NCBI GenBank assembly: GCA_958295715.1
Contig: OY282371.1
Coordinates: 2,111,697-2,175,696 of the forward strand
Source: an uncultured Dehalococcoidia bacterium
GTDB taxonomy: Bacteria; Chloroflexota; Dehalococcoidia; Lucifugimonadales; GCA-2712585
Direction of reading: 5' to 3'
Length of the DNA: 64,000 nucleotides
The notes under the pieces: model-generated
The model's input: the letters and a program-made list of their open reading frames with translations, nothing else
The model's database searches: none
What the model was told of the DNA's origin: nothing
In this document: positions 7,638 to 14,795 of the stretch, piece by piece
Layout: each line of letters begins with the position of its first letter
How positions within the stretch are numbered: position 1 is the first letter of the stretch
Made by a program: the position numbers and the translations under genes

Positions 7638-8642
7638 CTACTGGGGGTAAACGGCCCCGCTCTCTCCGTCAAAGACGGGGCTTGAGTCGAAGCCCGCCAG
7701 GGCGTCGAGGCTGCCGTCGAGGGCTGCGACCATGGTCTCAAGGTTGGCGAGCATGAGGCCATGATAGGTATGGCGCGGGTCGCTGGGGCCGCCCGGCAGG
7801 TCGTCGTCCCGCAGCTGGTCGATAAAGACGGCGCCGCCCTCCCTGGCTATCTGCTCCATAACGTCGCTGGAGAACACCTCGGAGCCAAAGACGGCGGGAA
7901 CCCCCGTCTGCCTCACCTGATCTATAAGGTCGGCCACGTCTCTGGCCGAGGGCTGACTGAAGTCGGAGGGCTGCACGGCGCCGATTATTTCCAGGCCGTA
8001 CCTGTCGGCAAAGTAGGGGAAGGAGTCGTGATAGGTCAACAGCCGCCGGTTCTCAGGAGGGATCGTCTCCACCGCCGCCGCGATTCTCAGGTCCAGGTCA
8101 TGCAAGCGCGCCTCCAACCGCCGGTAGTTCTCGGCGTAGTAGCCGGCGTTCGCGGGGTCCAAGGCCGTCAGCCGGTCGAGGATCAACTCCGCGTATCTGA
8201 GGGCAAGGATGGGATTGGTCCACAGGTGGGGATTGGGCCGGCCCCCGTCCTCCGGGAAGGAGAAGTCAAACACCCAACTATCCGGGGCGATGGTCTCGTC
8301 GGCCAGGGTCAGGACAACGGCGCCGGGCCTGCTGACGGCCCTCGCCATGTTGAGGGAAGGCTCTTCCAGGAACAGCCCGTTGAGGACTATCAGGTCGGCC
8401 TGGGCCATCAACCGGGTCACGGAGGGCGCCGGCTCGAAGGTGTGGGAGTTAACGCCCTCCGGCACGATGCCCTCCAGGGATATGCGGTCGCCCCCGATGT
8501 TTTCGACGAGGCTGGTTATTGGAGAAACGGTGCTCACCACCCTAAGCTTTCCCGTCTCCGGCCCGTCGTCGCCGCCGCCACAGGCCGCAAGGGAAAGGAG
8601 GGTCAGGGCGGCTATAAGGCCCAGGGCCGTCCTTGCGCTCAT
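7638..8642 (-). CDS. znuA: Metal ABC transporter substrate-binding lipoprotein (ZnuA/TroA type)
   Basis: This is a 334-aa cluster A-I metal-binding protein. It has a lipoprotein signal (MSARTALGLIAALTLLSLAAC, lipobox Cys21) and metal ligands in the expected places: His67 in NSHTFEP, His139 in NPHLW, His205 in YHDSFPYF, and a candidate fourth ligand Asp275 in VFIDQL. A third His rather than Glu favours zinc over manganese. There is no His-rich loop of the E. coli type. I chose the ATG at 8642 because it forms a 4-bp ATGA overlap with the fur stop. An upstream in-frame start exists at 8684 but lies inside fur. Regulation is probably by that Fur-family protein. Confidence 0.93.
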   Translation of the reverse strand: MSARTALGLIAALTLLSLAACGGGDDGPETGKLRVVSTVSPITSLVENIGGDRISLEGIVPEGVNSHTFEPAPSVTRLMAQADLIVLNGLFLEEPSLNMARAVSRPGAVVLTLADETIAPDSWVFDFSFPEDGGRPNPHLWTNPILALRYAELILDRLTALDPANAGYYAENYRRLEARLHDLDLRIAAAVETIPPENRRLLTYHDSFPYFADRYGLEIIGAVQPSDFSQPSARDVADLIDQVRQTGVPAVFGSEVFSSDVMEQIAREGGAVFIDQLRDDDLPGGPSDPRHTYHGLMLANLETMVAALDGSLDALAGFDSSPVFDGESGAVYPQ

Positions 8643-9082
8643 CCCTGGGGGCTGTCGGAGGGGCCGGCGTTGCAGTTGGCGCAAACGCCCGTGACGGTGA
8701 AGTTGTCCAGGTCGGGTTCAAAGGAGAACTCCTTCATCAAGGCCTCGCGGAACCCGTCCAGGTAGTCCGGGGCCAGGTCGTAGGCGCCGCCGCACTTGGC
8801 GCACACCATGTGATGATGCCGCCTGTCGGGGTCCCTGATTTCGAAGTGGAGCCGGTCGCCGATGGCCACCTCCGTCACCACGCCCAGCCTCTTGAAGAGG
8901 TGCAGGGTGCGATACACGGTGGCGATGTCCATGTACGGGTAGGACTGTTTGGCCTGGCGGAAGACCTCATCCACCCCCAGGTGTCCCTCGCCCTCAGCCA
9001 CGGCGTTGAGGATGAGGAGGCGTTGGGGCGTGAGCCGCACCCCCCTAACCCGCAGCTCCTCCAGTATGCCTTGGCGCTTCAT
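8639..9082 (-). CDS. Fur-family metalloregulator, probably Zur
   Basis: This is a 147-aa protein with the Fur winged helix (LTPQRLLILNAV, DIATVYRTLHLF recognition region) and the dimerisation domain with the His-rich metal site RRHHHMVCAKCG. The structural zinc pairs are Cys94/Cys97 and Cys134/Cys137. Position at the head of a znuA-C-B operon suggests zinc sensing, so Zur is the likely type. The frame is open to 9166, but family alignment and residue MKRQGILEEL point to the ATG at 9082. It overlaps znuA by four bases. The upstream region has a near-consensus promoter and two TTGC-N4-GCAA dyads, which suggests autoregulation. Confidence 0.9.
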   Translation of the reverse strand: MKRQGILEELRVRGVRLTPQRLLILNAVAEGEGHLGVDEVFRQAKQSYPYMDIATVYRTLHLFKRLGVVTEVAIGDRLHFEIRDPDRRHHHMVCAKCGGAYDLAPDYLDGFREALMKEFSFEPDLDNFTVTGVCANCNAGPSDSPQG

Positions 9083-9101
9083 TCGGTCTTCATTAAAACG
9101 A

Positions 9102-9113
9102 TTGCTTCTGCAA
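9102..9113. promoter_or_regulatory. Candidate Zur/Fur operator 1 (TTGC-TTCT-GCAA)
   Basis: The dyad TTGCTTCTGCAA has perfect 4-bp arms and lies about 20 bases before the fur start. It shares the extended form ATTGCTTYTGCAAAS with the second site at 9177-9188. Function is inferred from position and duplication. Confidence 0.5.
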
Positions 9114-9176
9114 AGGTGGCGCTTTCGCCTGCCTGCGACGCCAACAGTTTGGCGCATCGGCGTCATTAGATAACAA

Positions 9177-9188
9177 TTGCTTTTGCAA
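9177..9188. promoter_or_regulatory. Candidate Zur/Fur operator 2 (TTGC-TTTT-GCAA)
   Basis: TTGCTTTTGCAA lies just downstream of the -10 element of the fur-znu promoter, close to the expected transcription start. It is 75 bases from the first dyad. A bound regulator here would block initiation. Confidence 0.55.
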
Positions 9189-9201
9189 ACGGTAGCGACT
9201 G

Positions 9202-9232
9202 CTTATATTAGCGTATGGTGCCCCGTTGTCAA
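9202..9232 (-). promoter_or_regulatory. Promoter of the fur-znuACB operon
   Basis: On the minus strand a perfect TTGACA (9232-9227) is followed by a 16-base spacer and TAATAT (9210-9205). The overlapping TATAAG at a 19-base spacing is an alternative -10. The candidate operator at 9177-9188 lies right after it. The fur ATG is about 115 bases further on. Confidence 0.65.
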
Positions 9233-9287
9233 GGAGCGGAGTAGTTGGGAAGGAAGATGTTCCAGCCTGGCGGGGCGCGGCGGATCC

Positions 9288-9869
9288 CTACGACGGCGGC
9301 TGGCCCAAGGAGCGGCGCTGCCGCCTGGCCTGGCGGACGAAGTGGCGCAGCAACGGGGCGTCGAACCCCAACTGACCGGCCTTCTCAGCGTCGGCGTCGG
9401 CGTCGGCGTCCCTGCCGAGGTGGGCGTTGGCCATGGCCCTAATCGCATAGGCGGAGGGCATTTCGCCCCCCAGAGCCAAGGCCTTCTCCACGTCCTTCAG
9501 GGCCTGCTCCGGCCTCCCCAGGTCGCAGAGGGCGGCAGCCCGGTTATTGTAGGCGTCCGCGTGGCCGGGGTTCAGGCTGATGGCCGCGGAAAAGTCCTCC
9601 ACGGCGGGCATCTGCTCCTTCAAGTGAATGTACGCCAGCCCCCTGTTGTAGTAGGCCTCAGCGTTATCCGGGGCCAGACGCAGGCACCGGTCGAAGTCCC
9701 TAATGGCGGCCACAGGCTCCACCAACTGGCCGAGGACCACCCCGCGGCGGTAGTAGGCGTCAGCGTCGTTGGGGTTGTCGCGTATGAGGGCGTCAAGCTC
9801 CTCCACGGCCTTGTGGAGACGCTGCACCTCGGCGAGGCTGTTGTTGCTTTCGGCTTGGCTGTCCTGCAT
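9288..9869 (-). CDS. TPR-repeat protein, 193 aa
   Basis: At least four tetratricopeptide repeats of 34 residues are visible, with canonical spacing such as [28 protein letters not shown] and [14 protein letters not shown], followed by a degenerate fourth. TPR arrays form superhelical scaffolds for protein contacts. There is no signal peptide, so the protein is presumably cytoplasmic. The frame is open upstream to 9947, but there it runs into the tRNA-Pro gene, so I use the ATG at 9869 (MQDSQAESN). A short Asp/Ala run ([11 protein letters not shown]) interrupts the last repeat. The partner is unknown. Confidence 0.85.
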   Translation of the reverse strand: MQDSQAESNNSLAEVQRLHKAVEELDALIRDNPNDADAYYRRGVVLGQLVEPVAAIRDFDRCLRLAPDNAEAYYNRGLAYIHLKEQMPAVEDFSAAISLNPGHADAYNNRAAALCDLGRPEQALKDVEKALALGGEMPSAYAIRAMANAHLGRDADADADAEKAGQLGFDAPLLRHFVRQARRQRRSLGQPPS

Positions 9870-9889
9870 CTGGTTTAAGTAGGGGGGAA

Positions 9890-9963
9890 TCGGGGAGCCG
9901 GGACTCGAACCCGGGGCCTCTACGTCCCGAACGTAGCGCGCTGCCAAACTGCGCCACTCCCCG
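9890..9963 (-). tRNA. tRNA-Pro (anticodon CGG)
   Basis: On the minus strand, a 74-nt cloverleaf can be drawn. The acceptor stem is CGGGGAG/CTCCCCG with discriminator A, the D-arm is GGCGCAGTTTGGCAGCGC, and the anticodon stem CTACG/CGTAG encloses the loop TTCGGGA with anticodon CGG (reads CCG). The T-arm is CCGGGTTCGAGTCCCGG. The 3' CCA is not encoded. The upstream flank 9964-10222 has no gene on this strand. Confidence 0.95.
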
Positions 9964-10209
9964 CTTCCTCACATTGTAGCCTGAAGGATAGCGCGTCAGC
10001 AAGGCGGCCCTGGGCCGAAATGAACCGGCGCGTGGTTCCTATTCGCCGCCCCGGCGCCGGGCCGGCCCAAACCCTTGACATTGATATCTTGTAATGATAG
10101 TTTTCTCTTTCACGTTGTTTCGTTCTTCATGGGACGAGGCGACGCGGCTGTTGGCGTTGAGCGCCGACTTAGACACCGTTATGGGGGACTCAAAAAAACT
10201 TCCTAAGAG

Positions 10210-10218
10210 TTAAGGAGG
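10210..10218 (+). promoter_or_regulatory. Strong ribosome binding site of the peptide-binding lipoprotein gene
   Basis: TTAAGGAGG lies four bases before the ATG at 10223, a near-perfect anti-16S match that fixes the start. A TTGACA at 10075-10080 in an AT-rich stretch upstream may be part of the promoter, but I cannot assign a good -10. Confidence 0.6.
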
Positions 10219-10222
10219 CAAC

Positions 10223-12019
10223 ATGGCAAATGCGGTAAAACGGTTAAAGAAGCGAGGTGTTGGATTCGGGCTGCTCCTTGGAGCGGTTCTAGCCCTGGTC
10301 ATCGCGGCCTGCGGAGGCGATGACGCCACCCCCACCCCCACGGCGACCCAGGCGCCGCGAGCAACGGCAACGGCAATGCCAGCCACGGCCACGCCGAGGC
10401 CCACTCCCACGGCCACCCCGGAGCCTGAACTGGTAAGTCCCAGGCTCATAGTTTCCATGGCGCCGCCCACCCACCAGGTGAGGCTGCCCTACATGACCTT
10501 CCAGAGTTCCAGCGGGCCCCTCCACAACCTCTACGACTACATCGTAGGCATGAACCGCAAGACCTCTGAGTTGGAGAACAGCCACATCGCCGAGTCCTGG
10601 TCGGTCAGTTCCGACGCCATGACCTGGACCTTCGAGCTCAAGGAAAACATCCCCTACTACATAAACGGCGAGGCCAGCGATTACATCTTCACGCCGGACG
10701 ACGTGCGGTGGACCTGGCTCTTGCAGGCGGGACTTGAGTCCGACAGGGCCAATAACTCCGGCACCTGGAAGCCCTGGGCCGGAACCGTCGACAACATTAC
10801 GAACGTCGGCAACACCCTTACTTGGAACGTGCCAATCATCCAGCCCGACTTCAACGTCTACGTCTCCGAGAACTGGACCTTCGGCCTCATCAGCAAGGAG
10901 TACTGGGACGACGTTGGCGGCGAGGACGGATACATCAACCATCCCATCGGCATGGGAGCCTTCAGCTTCGTCGAGTACGTGGACAACGAGCACTTCCTCC
11001 TGGAAAAGAACGTTGGTCACTACCGCAAGGAGCCGGAGTTCGACGAGCTCCAGTTCCTCTGGAACAAGGAAGCGGCAACCATCATGGCCCAGATACTGAC
11101 CGAAGAGGTCCACATCGGCCAGTTGCCCAGCGACCTCTTCGACGAGGTTCAGTCCAGGGGCATGGAAATAGCCAAGAGCACCCTGCCCAGCTTCTACATG
11201 TGGGGCGCCATACCCTGGTACCTGCCCGAGGCCCTGGACGGCTCGCCCACCCCCAACTACGACGAGACCGTGCCAACCAGGAACCCCATGGTGCGTCACG
11301 CCCTGAACCTGGCCATTGACCGGCAGCGCATCAACGAGAGCTTCTTCGGTGGCGACGGCATGCCCCTCGGCGTGACCCACTTCGCCGAGTGGTGGGACTT
11401 CTTCAAGGACGAGTGGGCCCCCGAGCCCGGTCCCACCGGTGAGACGGGAGCCGCCGGCGGCTGGCCCTACCCCTACGACCCGGACAGGGCCAGGCAGCTT
11501 TTGACTGAAGCAGGCTACCCCAACGGCTTCGACCTCGACTTCTTCGGCCCCACCAACCTTGGCGGCCTGCCGGAGATTCCTGACGTCGCCGAAGCCGTCA
11601 CCGCCATGTGGGAAGACATCGGCGTCAACGTGAACCTGACCGTTTCAGAGTACGCGCCCATCCAGTCCCAGGTGACGGACAGGGCCATGAACGGGAAGAT
11701 CTTCATGATACGCTGGAGCCTGAACACCCCCTCCGTAGGAATGCGCTGGATCTGGCGCAAGGCCACCAGGCCCTACTACGAGTACCCCTTCATCACCGAG
11801 TGGAAAGAGAACTACGACACCATAGGCGATTCGGAGATCCGGAAGTCTCTGGCCCAGGACCTTGGCGACTTCTGGAGCCAGGAGCACCTGAGCATCCCCT
11901 TCCTGTGGGTGTTCGGAAAGGCCGTGTTCAACCCCGAAGTCCTTGTGGGCTACGAGGTCAGCCACGTCCACTTTGGCCCGGTTCGTTACCACGAGTACAC
12001 GGAAGCCGTGTACAAGTAG
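10223..12019 (+). CDS. Peptide ABC transporter substrate-binding lipoprotein, family 5, 598 aa
   Basis: This is a complete family 5 solute-binding protein. It has a lipoprotein signal peptide with lipobox VIAAC (Cys30), then a Thr/Pro/Ala linker (about residues 35-70), then the binding domain: ESWSVSSDAMTWTFELKENI, HPIGMGAFSFVEY, NPMVRHALNLAIDRQRI, PYPYDPDRARQLLTEAGYPNG. It would sit lipid-anchored on the outer face of the membrane and capture peptides for an ABC importer. No permease or ATPase genes are adjacent, so it may serve a distant importer. The mature part is very similar to the protein at 41985 and also to the fragment at 1-951. A strong hairpin follows the gene. Confidence 0.95.
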   Translation: MANAVKRLKKRGVGFGLLLGAVLALVIAACGGDDATPTPTATQAPRATATAMPATATPRPTPTATPEPELVSPRLIVSMAPPTHQVRLPYMTFQSSSGPLHNLYDYIVGMNRKTSELENSHIAESWSVSSDAMTWTFELKENIPYYINGEASDYIFTPDDVRWTWLLQAGLESDRANNSGTWKPWAGTVDNITNVGNTLTWNVPIIQPDFNVYVSENWTFGLISKEYWDDVGGEDGYINHPIGMGAFSFVEYVDNEHFLLEKNVGHYRKEPEFDELQFLWNKEAATIMAQILTEEVHIGQLPSDLFDEVQSRGMEIAKSTLPSFYMWGAIPWYLPEALDGSPTPNYDETVPTRNPMVRHALNLAIDRQRINESFFGGDGMPLGVTHFAEWWDFFKDEWAPEPGPTGETGAAGGWPYPYDPDRARQLLTEAGYPNGFDLDFFGPTNLGGLPEIPDVAEAVTAMWEDIGVNVNLTVSEYAPIQSQVTDRAMNGKIFMIRWSLNTPSVGMRWIWRKATRPYYEYPFITEWKENYDTIGDSEIRKSLAQDLGDFWSQEHLSIPFLWVFGKAVFNPEVLVGYEVSHVHFGPVRYHEYTEAVYK

Positions 12020-12050
12020 GACCGGCGCCAGCCAATCGATAGGGCTAAAC

Positions 12051-12084
12051 GCCACGGCCCCCACCGCGGGGTGGGGGCCGTGGC
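12051..12084 (+). terminator. Strong hairpin, terminator-like
   Basis: A perfect 15-bp stem (GCCACGGCCCCCACC pairing with GGTGGGGGCCGTGGC) has a GCGG loop and lies 31 bases after the peptide-binding gene. No U-tract follows on the plus strand (TAAACATG), so it may need Rho, or may serve as an mRNA 3' barrier. Confidence 0.65.
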
Positions 12085-12115
12085 TAAACATGAGAGAAGC
12101 TCCAACGGTAAAGCG

Positions 12116-12679
12116 ATGCAAACCAGACATACGCCCCACAAGCGCTCCAAGGCCATCAAAGGCCCCTTCAGGGTATCCACGGCCGCGACGGGCCTCCTAG
12201 CCCTCCTTCTTATAGGAAGCCTGGCCCTCATGGCCTGCGGCGGAGGAGGGTCGGAGCCGGCGGCCCCGGCGACGGCGGCGCCTGCCAGCGGCCAGACGAG
12301 CGGCGGGGCTCAGGCAACGGAGGCCCCCGCTTCAAGCGGGCTGTCGCCCTCAGACTCCTTCTCAGAGGTGGTCCTGGTTCTGCCCCGGGGCTTTGAGACC
12401 CTTGAAGTTAACCTGCGGGCCGGCGACCGGGTGATGGTCACCTACTCCTCCGAGTCACGGGCCTACGGCGGCTACTCCGAAGCCGGCGTCGGCGGCAAGC
12501 CAGGGGTTGTCTTCGCCGTGCACGATCCTGTGGGCGACTCCGTTTTCCAAAGCGAGCAGATAGCGGAAGGCAGCCACGACTTTGTGGCGGAGCTTAACGG
12601 AACTCACCAGCTCATCTTCCAAAACCCGGAACTCCGCAACCAACAACAGGTTGAGCTAGAGTACAGCATTAATCCCTAA
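12116..12679 (+). CDS. Lipoprotein with GOLD/emp24-like beta domain, 187 aa
   Basis: The signal peptide ends in lipobox LALMAC (Cys41) after a long basic n-region (MQTRHTPHKRSKAIKG). An Ala/Ser/Thr linker follows. The C-terminal roughly 100 residues (VVLVLPRGFETLEVNLRAG, VVFAVHDPVGDSVFQ, GSHDFVAELNGTHQLIFQN) are arranged like the GOLD/emp24 beta-sandwich found in some bacterial surface proteins; this is a weak, pattern-based match. I start at the ATG at 12116 because the in-frame GTG at 12071 lies inside the hairpin. The function is unknown; an exported binding protein is plausible. It may be co-expressed with the LRR genes that follow. Confidence 0.75.
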   Translation: MQTRHTPHKRSKAIKGPFRVSTAATGLLALLLIGSLALMACGGGGSEPAAPATAAPASGQTSGGAQATEAPASSGLSPSDSFSEVVLVLPRGFETLEVNLRAGDRVMVTYSSESRAYGGYSEAGVGGKPGVVFAVHDPVGDSVFQSEQIAEGSHDFVAELNGTHQLIFQNPELRNQQQVELEYSINP

Positions 12680-12750
12680 ACCGGACCCGGCCCTAACCAA
12701 GACTTGGCCCTAAGGAGACCCGGCGAATTGCTTGAATTGCAGGTCTTGAA

Positions 12751-13443
12751 GTGAACCCCCACCGAGCGGCGGCCATCACCGCGGCCCTGTGCCTTTCGGC
12801 GGCGCTGTTCATGGCGGCCTGCGCCTCTTCATCTTCGCCTCCCCCGGACAGTTCGGACCGGGCGGTCCTGACCGCCTTATACAACTCCACCGGCGGGCCA
12901 TCCTGGGAAAACAACGACAACTGGCTGAGCAATGCCCCGCTGAACCAGTGGCGCGGCGTGACCACCGACGAGAACTGGCGGGTGACTTCCCTGGACCTTG
13001 CGTCCAACGGCCTGACCGGTCAGTTGCCGCCGGAACTCGGCGGCCTGTCCAAGCTGACGGGCCTGCTCCTCAACGGCAACCGGCTGACCGGGCCTATCCC
13101 GCCTGAATTCGGCAACATGGCCAGCCTGGAACTCCTGCTCCTCTACAGTAACGGGCTGACCGGGCCTATCCCGCCTGAGTTGGGCAATCTGTCCAACCTG
13201 GAATGGCTGTCCCTCTACGGGAACCAATTGAGTGGCCCGATACCGCCGGAACTCGGCCGCCTGTCCGACATGATTGACATAGAGCTCCGACGGAACCAAC
13301 TGACCGGAACCATACCGCCGGGGTTGGGCAGCCTGCCACGCCTCGTGCGGCTGTCCGTCTACGAGAACCAACTGACCGGCTGCGTGCCCCAGGACCTGCG
13401 GGGTCGGGTGGACTTTGAGCGGCTGGGGCTGCCCTTCTGCTGA
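12751..13443 (+). CDS. Plant-type leucine-rich-repeat lipoprotein 1 (6 LRRs)
   Basis: A lipoprotein signal (lipobox FMAAC, Cys24) is followed by a Ser/Pro linker. An N-terminal cap comes next (AVLTALYNSTGGPSWENNDN, then W.GVTTD) resembling the plant LRRNT_2 cap, then six 24-residue repeats of the LxxLxLxxNxLTGPIPPELG type. It closes with a C-terminal cap NQLTGCVPQDLR...GLPFC whose final residue is Cys. Such repeats form a curved binding surface. The ligand is unknown. The start is GTG at 12751. It is the first of four tandem paralogs, each starting after a conserved intergenic block. Confidence 0.9.
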   Translation: MNPHRAAAITAALCLSAALFMAACASSSSPPPDSSDRAVLTALYNSTGGPSWENNDNWLSNAPLNQWRGVTTDENWRVTSLDLASNGLTGQLPPELGGLSKLTGLLLNGNRLTGPIPPEFGNMASLELLLLYSNGLTGPIPPELGNLSNLEWLSLYGNQLSGPIPPELGRLSDMIDIELRRNQLTGTIPPGLGSLPRLVRLSVYENQLTGCVPQDLRGRVDFERLGLPFC

Positions 13444-13500
13444 GGAGTCGCGGCTCCACGGCTCTAACTGCCTTGCGCCCCCCGGATTGCAGGCCTTGAA

Positions 13501-14736
13501 ATGACCCCCCACCGGGCGGCGGCCCTTGCCGTTGCGACGTGCCTTGCCTTGGCCCTGTTCGTGGCGTCCTGCTCCTCATCACCTCCGTCTCCCCCGGACA
13601 GTCCGGAGGACCGCGCGGCCCTGACCGCCTTGTACAACTCCGCCGGCGGGTCGGCCTGGGACTGGAATTATAACTGGCTGAGGGGGGATTTCTGGGGCAG
13701 GAACGACAAGTGGCTGAGCGATGCCCCGCTGGACGAGTGGCGCGGCGTGATCACCGACGACGCGGGGCGGGTGATAGTCTTAGACCTTGGGTCCACCAAC
13801 CTGAACGGACGGTTGCCGCCGGAAATCGGCAGCCTGTCCAGCCTTTCGTCGCTATACCTTGGCGGGAACCAACTGACCGGGCCTATCCCACCGGAGTTGA
13901 GCAAACTATCCAACCTAAGGACTCTCGGACTCAGCTATAACCAGCTAAGCGGCCCCATTCCACCGGAGTTGGGCCAGTCGCCCAACCTATGGACTCTCCA
14001 ACTCAGCCATAACCAGCTAAGCGGCCCCATTCCACCGGAGTTGGGACAGATGCCCAACCTATGGACTCTCCAACTCAGCCATAACCAGCTAAGCGGCTCA
14101 ATTCCGCTCGAATTAGGCGACCTCTCCAACCTGGAGGCGCTAGACCTCTCCGGAAACCAGCTAACCGGGCAGATTCCGCCGGAGTTGAGCACGCTATCCA
14201 ACCTATGGGATCTCCAACTCAGCCACAATCAGCTAAGCGGCCCTATCCCGCCGGAGTTGGCCAGCCTGACCAACCTACAGGCGCTGGCCCTCGCCGGGAA
14301 CCGCCTGACCGGGCAGATTCCAACTGAGTTGGGCGGCCTCTCCAACCTGTTGGAAATGAACCTTAGCGCGAACCAATTTACCGGGCCTATCCCTCCGCAA
14401 CTAGGCAACCTGCCCAGCCTATGGGACCTCCAACTCAGCCATAACCAGCTAAGCGGCTCAATTCCGCCCGAATTAAGCGACTTGTCGAACCTGTGGAACC
14501 TCCAACTCAGCCACAACCAGCTAAGCGGCACTATCCCACCCGAATTAGGCGGCTTGTCCAACCTGGAGGCGCTAGACCTCTCCGGAAACCAACTGACCGG
14601 GCCTATCCCGCAAGAGTTGGGCAACCTATCCGAGCTGAACGCACTGATGTTAGGCGGGAACCAACTGACCGGGTGCGTGCCCCAGGGTCTACGGAGTAGA
14701 ATAAACCCGGATGAGGTGGGTATGCCCTTCTGCTGA
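13501..14736 (+). CDS. Plant-type LRR lipoprotein 2 (13 LRRs)
   Basis: Same architecture as its neighbours: lipobox LFVASC, Ser/Pro linker, cap ALTALYNSAGGSAWDWNYNW, about 13 repeats and the terminal cap NQLTGCVPQGLR...GMPFC. The N-cap carries a short extra stretch (LRGDFWGRNDKWL), which partly duplicates the Trp-Leu segment of the cap. Several repeats are nearly identical (LWTLQLSHNQLSGPIPPELG, twice in a row), consistent with recent 72-bp duplications. The start is ATG, 57 bp after the previous stop. Surface display on the membrane and protein or glycan binding are inferred from the repeat type and are not proven. Confidence 0.9.
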   Translation: MTPHRAAALAVATCLALALFVASCSSSPPSPPDSPEDRAALTALYNSAGGSAWDWNYNWLRGDFWGRNDKWLSDAPLDEWRGVITDDAGRVIVLDLGSTNLNGRLPPEIGSLSSLSSLYLGGNQLTGPIPPELSKLSNLRTLGLSYNQLSGPIPPELGQSPNLWTLQLSHNQLSGPIPPELGQMPNLWTLQLSHNQLSGSIPLELGDLSNLEALDLSGNQLTGQIPPELSTLSNLWDLQLSHNQLSGPIPPELASLTNLQALALAGNRLTGQIPTELGGLSNLLEMNLSANQFTGPIPPQLGNLPSLWDLQLSHNQLSGSIPPELSDLSNLWNLQLSHNQLSGTIPPELGGLSNLEALDLSGNQLTGPIPQELGNLSELNALMLGGNQLTGCVPQGLRSRINPDEVGMPFC

Positions 14737-14795
14737 GGGGCCGCGCGGCTCCCCGGTCCCAACCGCCTTATGCCACTTCGATTGGAGGCTTTGAA

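Noticed and set aside
9870..9947. Longer N-terminus of the TPR protein
   Set aside because: The frame runs into the tRNA-Pro gene; ATG 9869 is a better start.
10075..10100. Promoter of the peptide-binding gene (TTGACA and nearby TAATGA)
   Set aside because: Spacing to any -10-like hexamer does not fit, so it is mentioned only with the ribosome site.
10289..11380. Long minus-strand frame over the peptide-binding gene
   Set aside because: Shadow frame of a strongly conserved plus-strand gene; no motif and Val/Gly-rich composition.
12071..12115. Earlier GTG start of the GOLD-like lipoprotein
   Set aside because: It lies in the 15-bp hairpin behind the previous gene; ATG 12116 gives a normal signal peptide.
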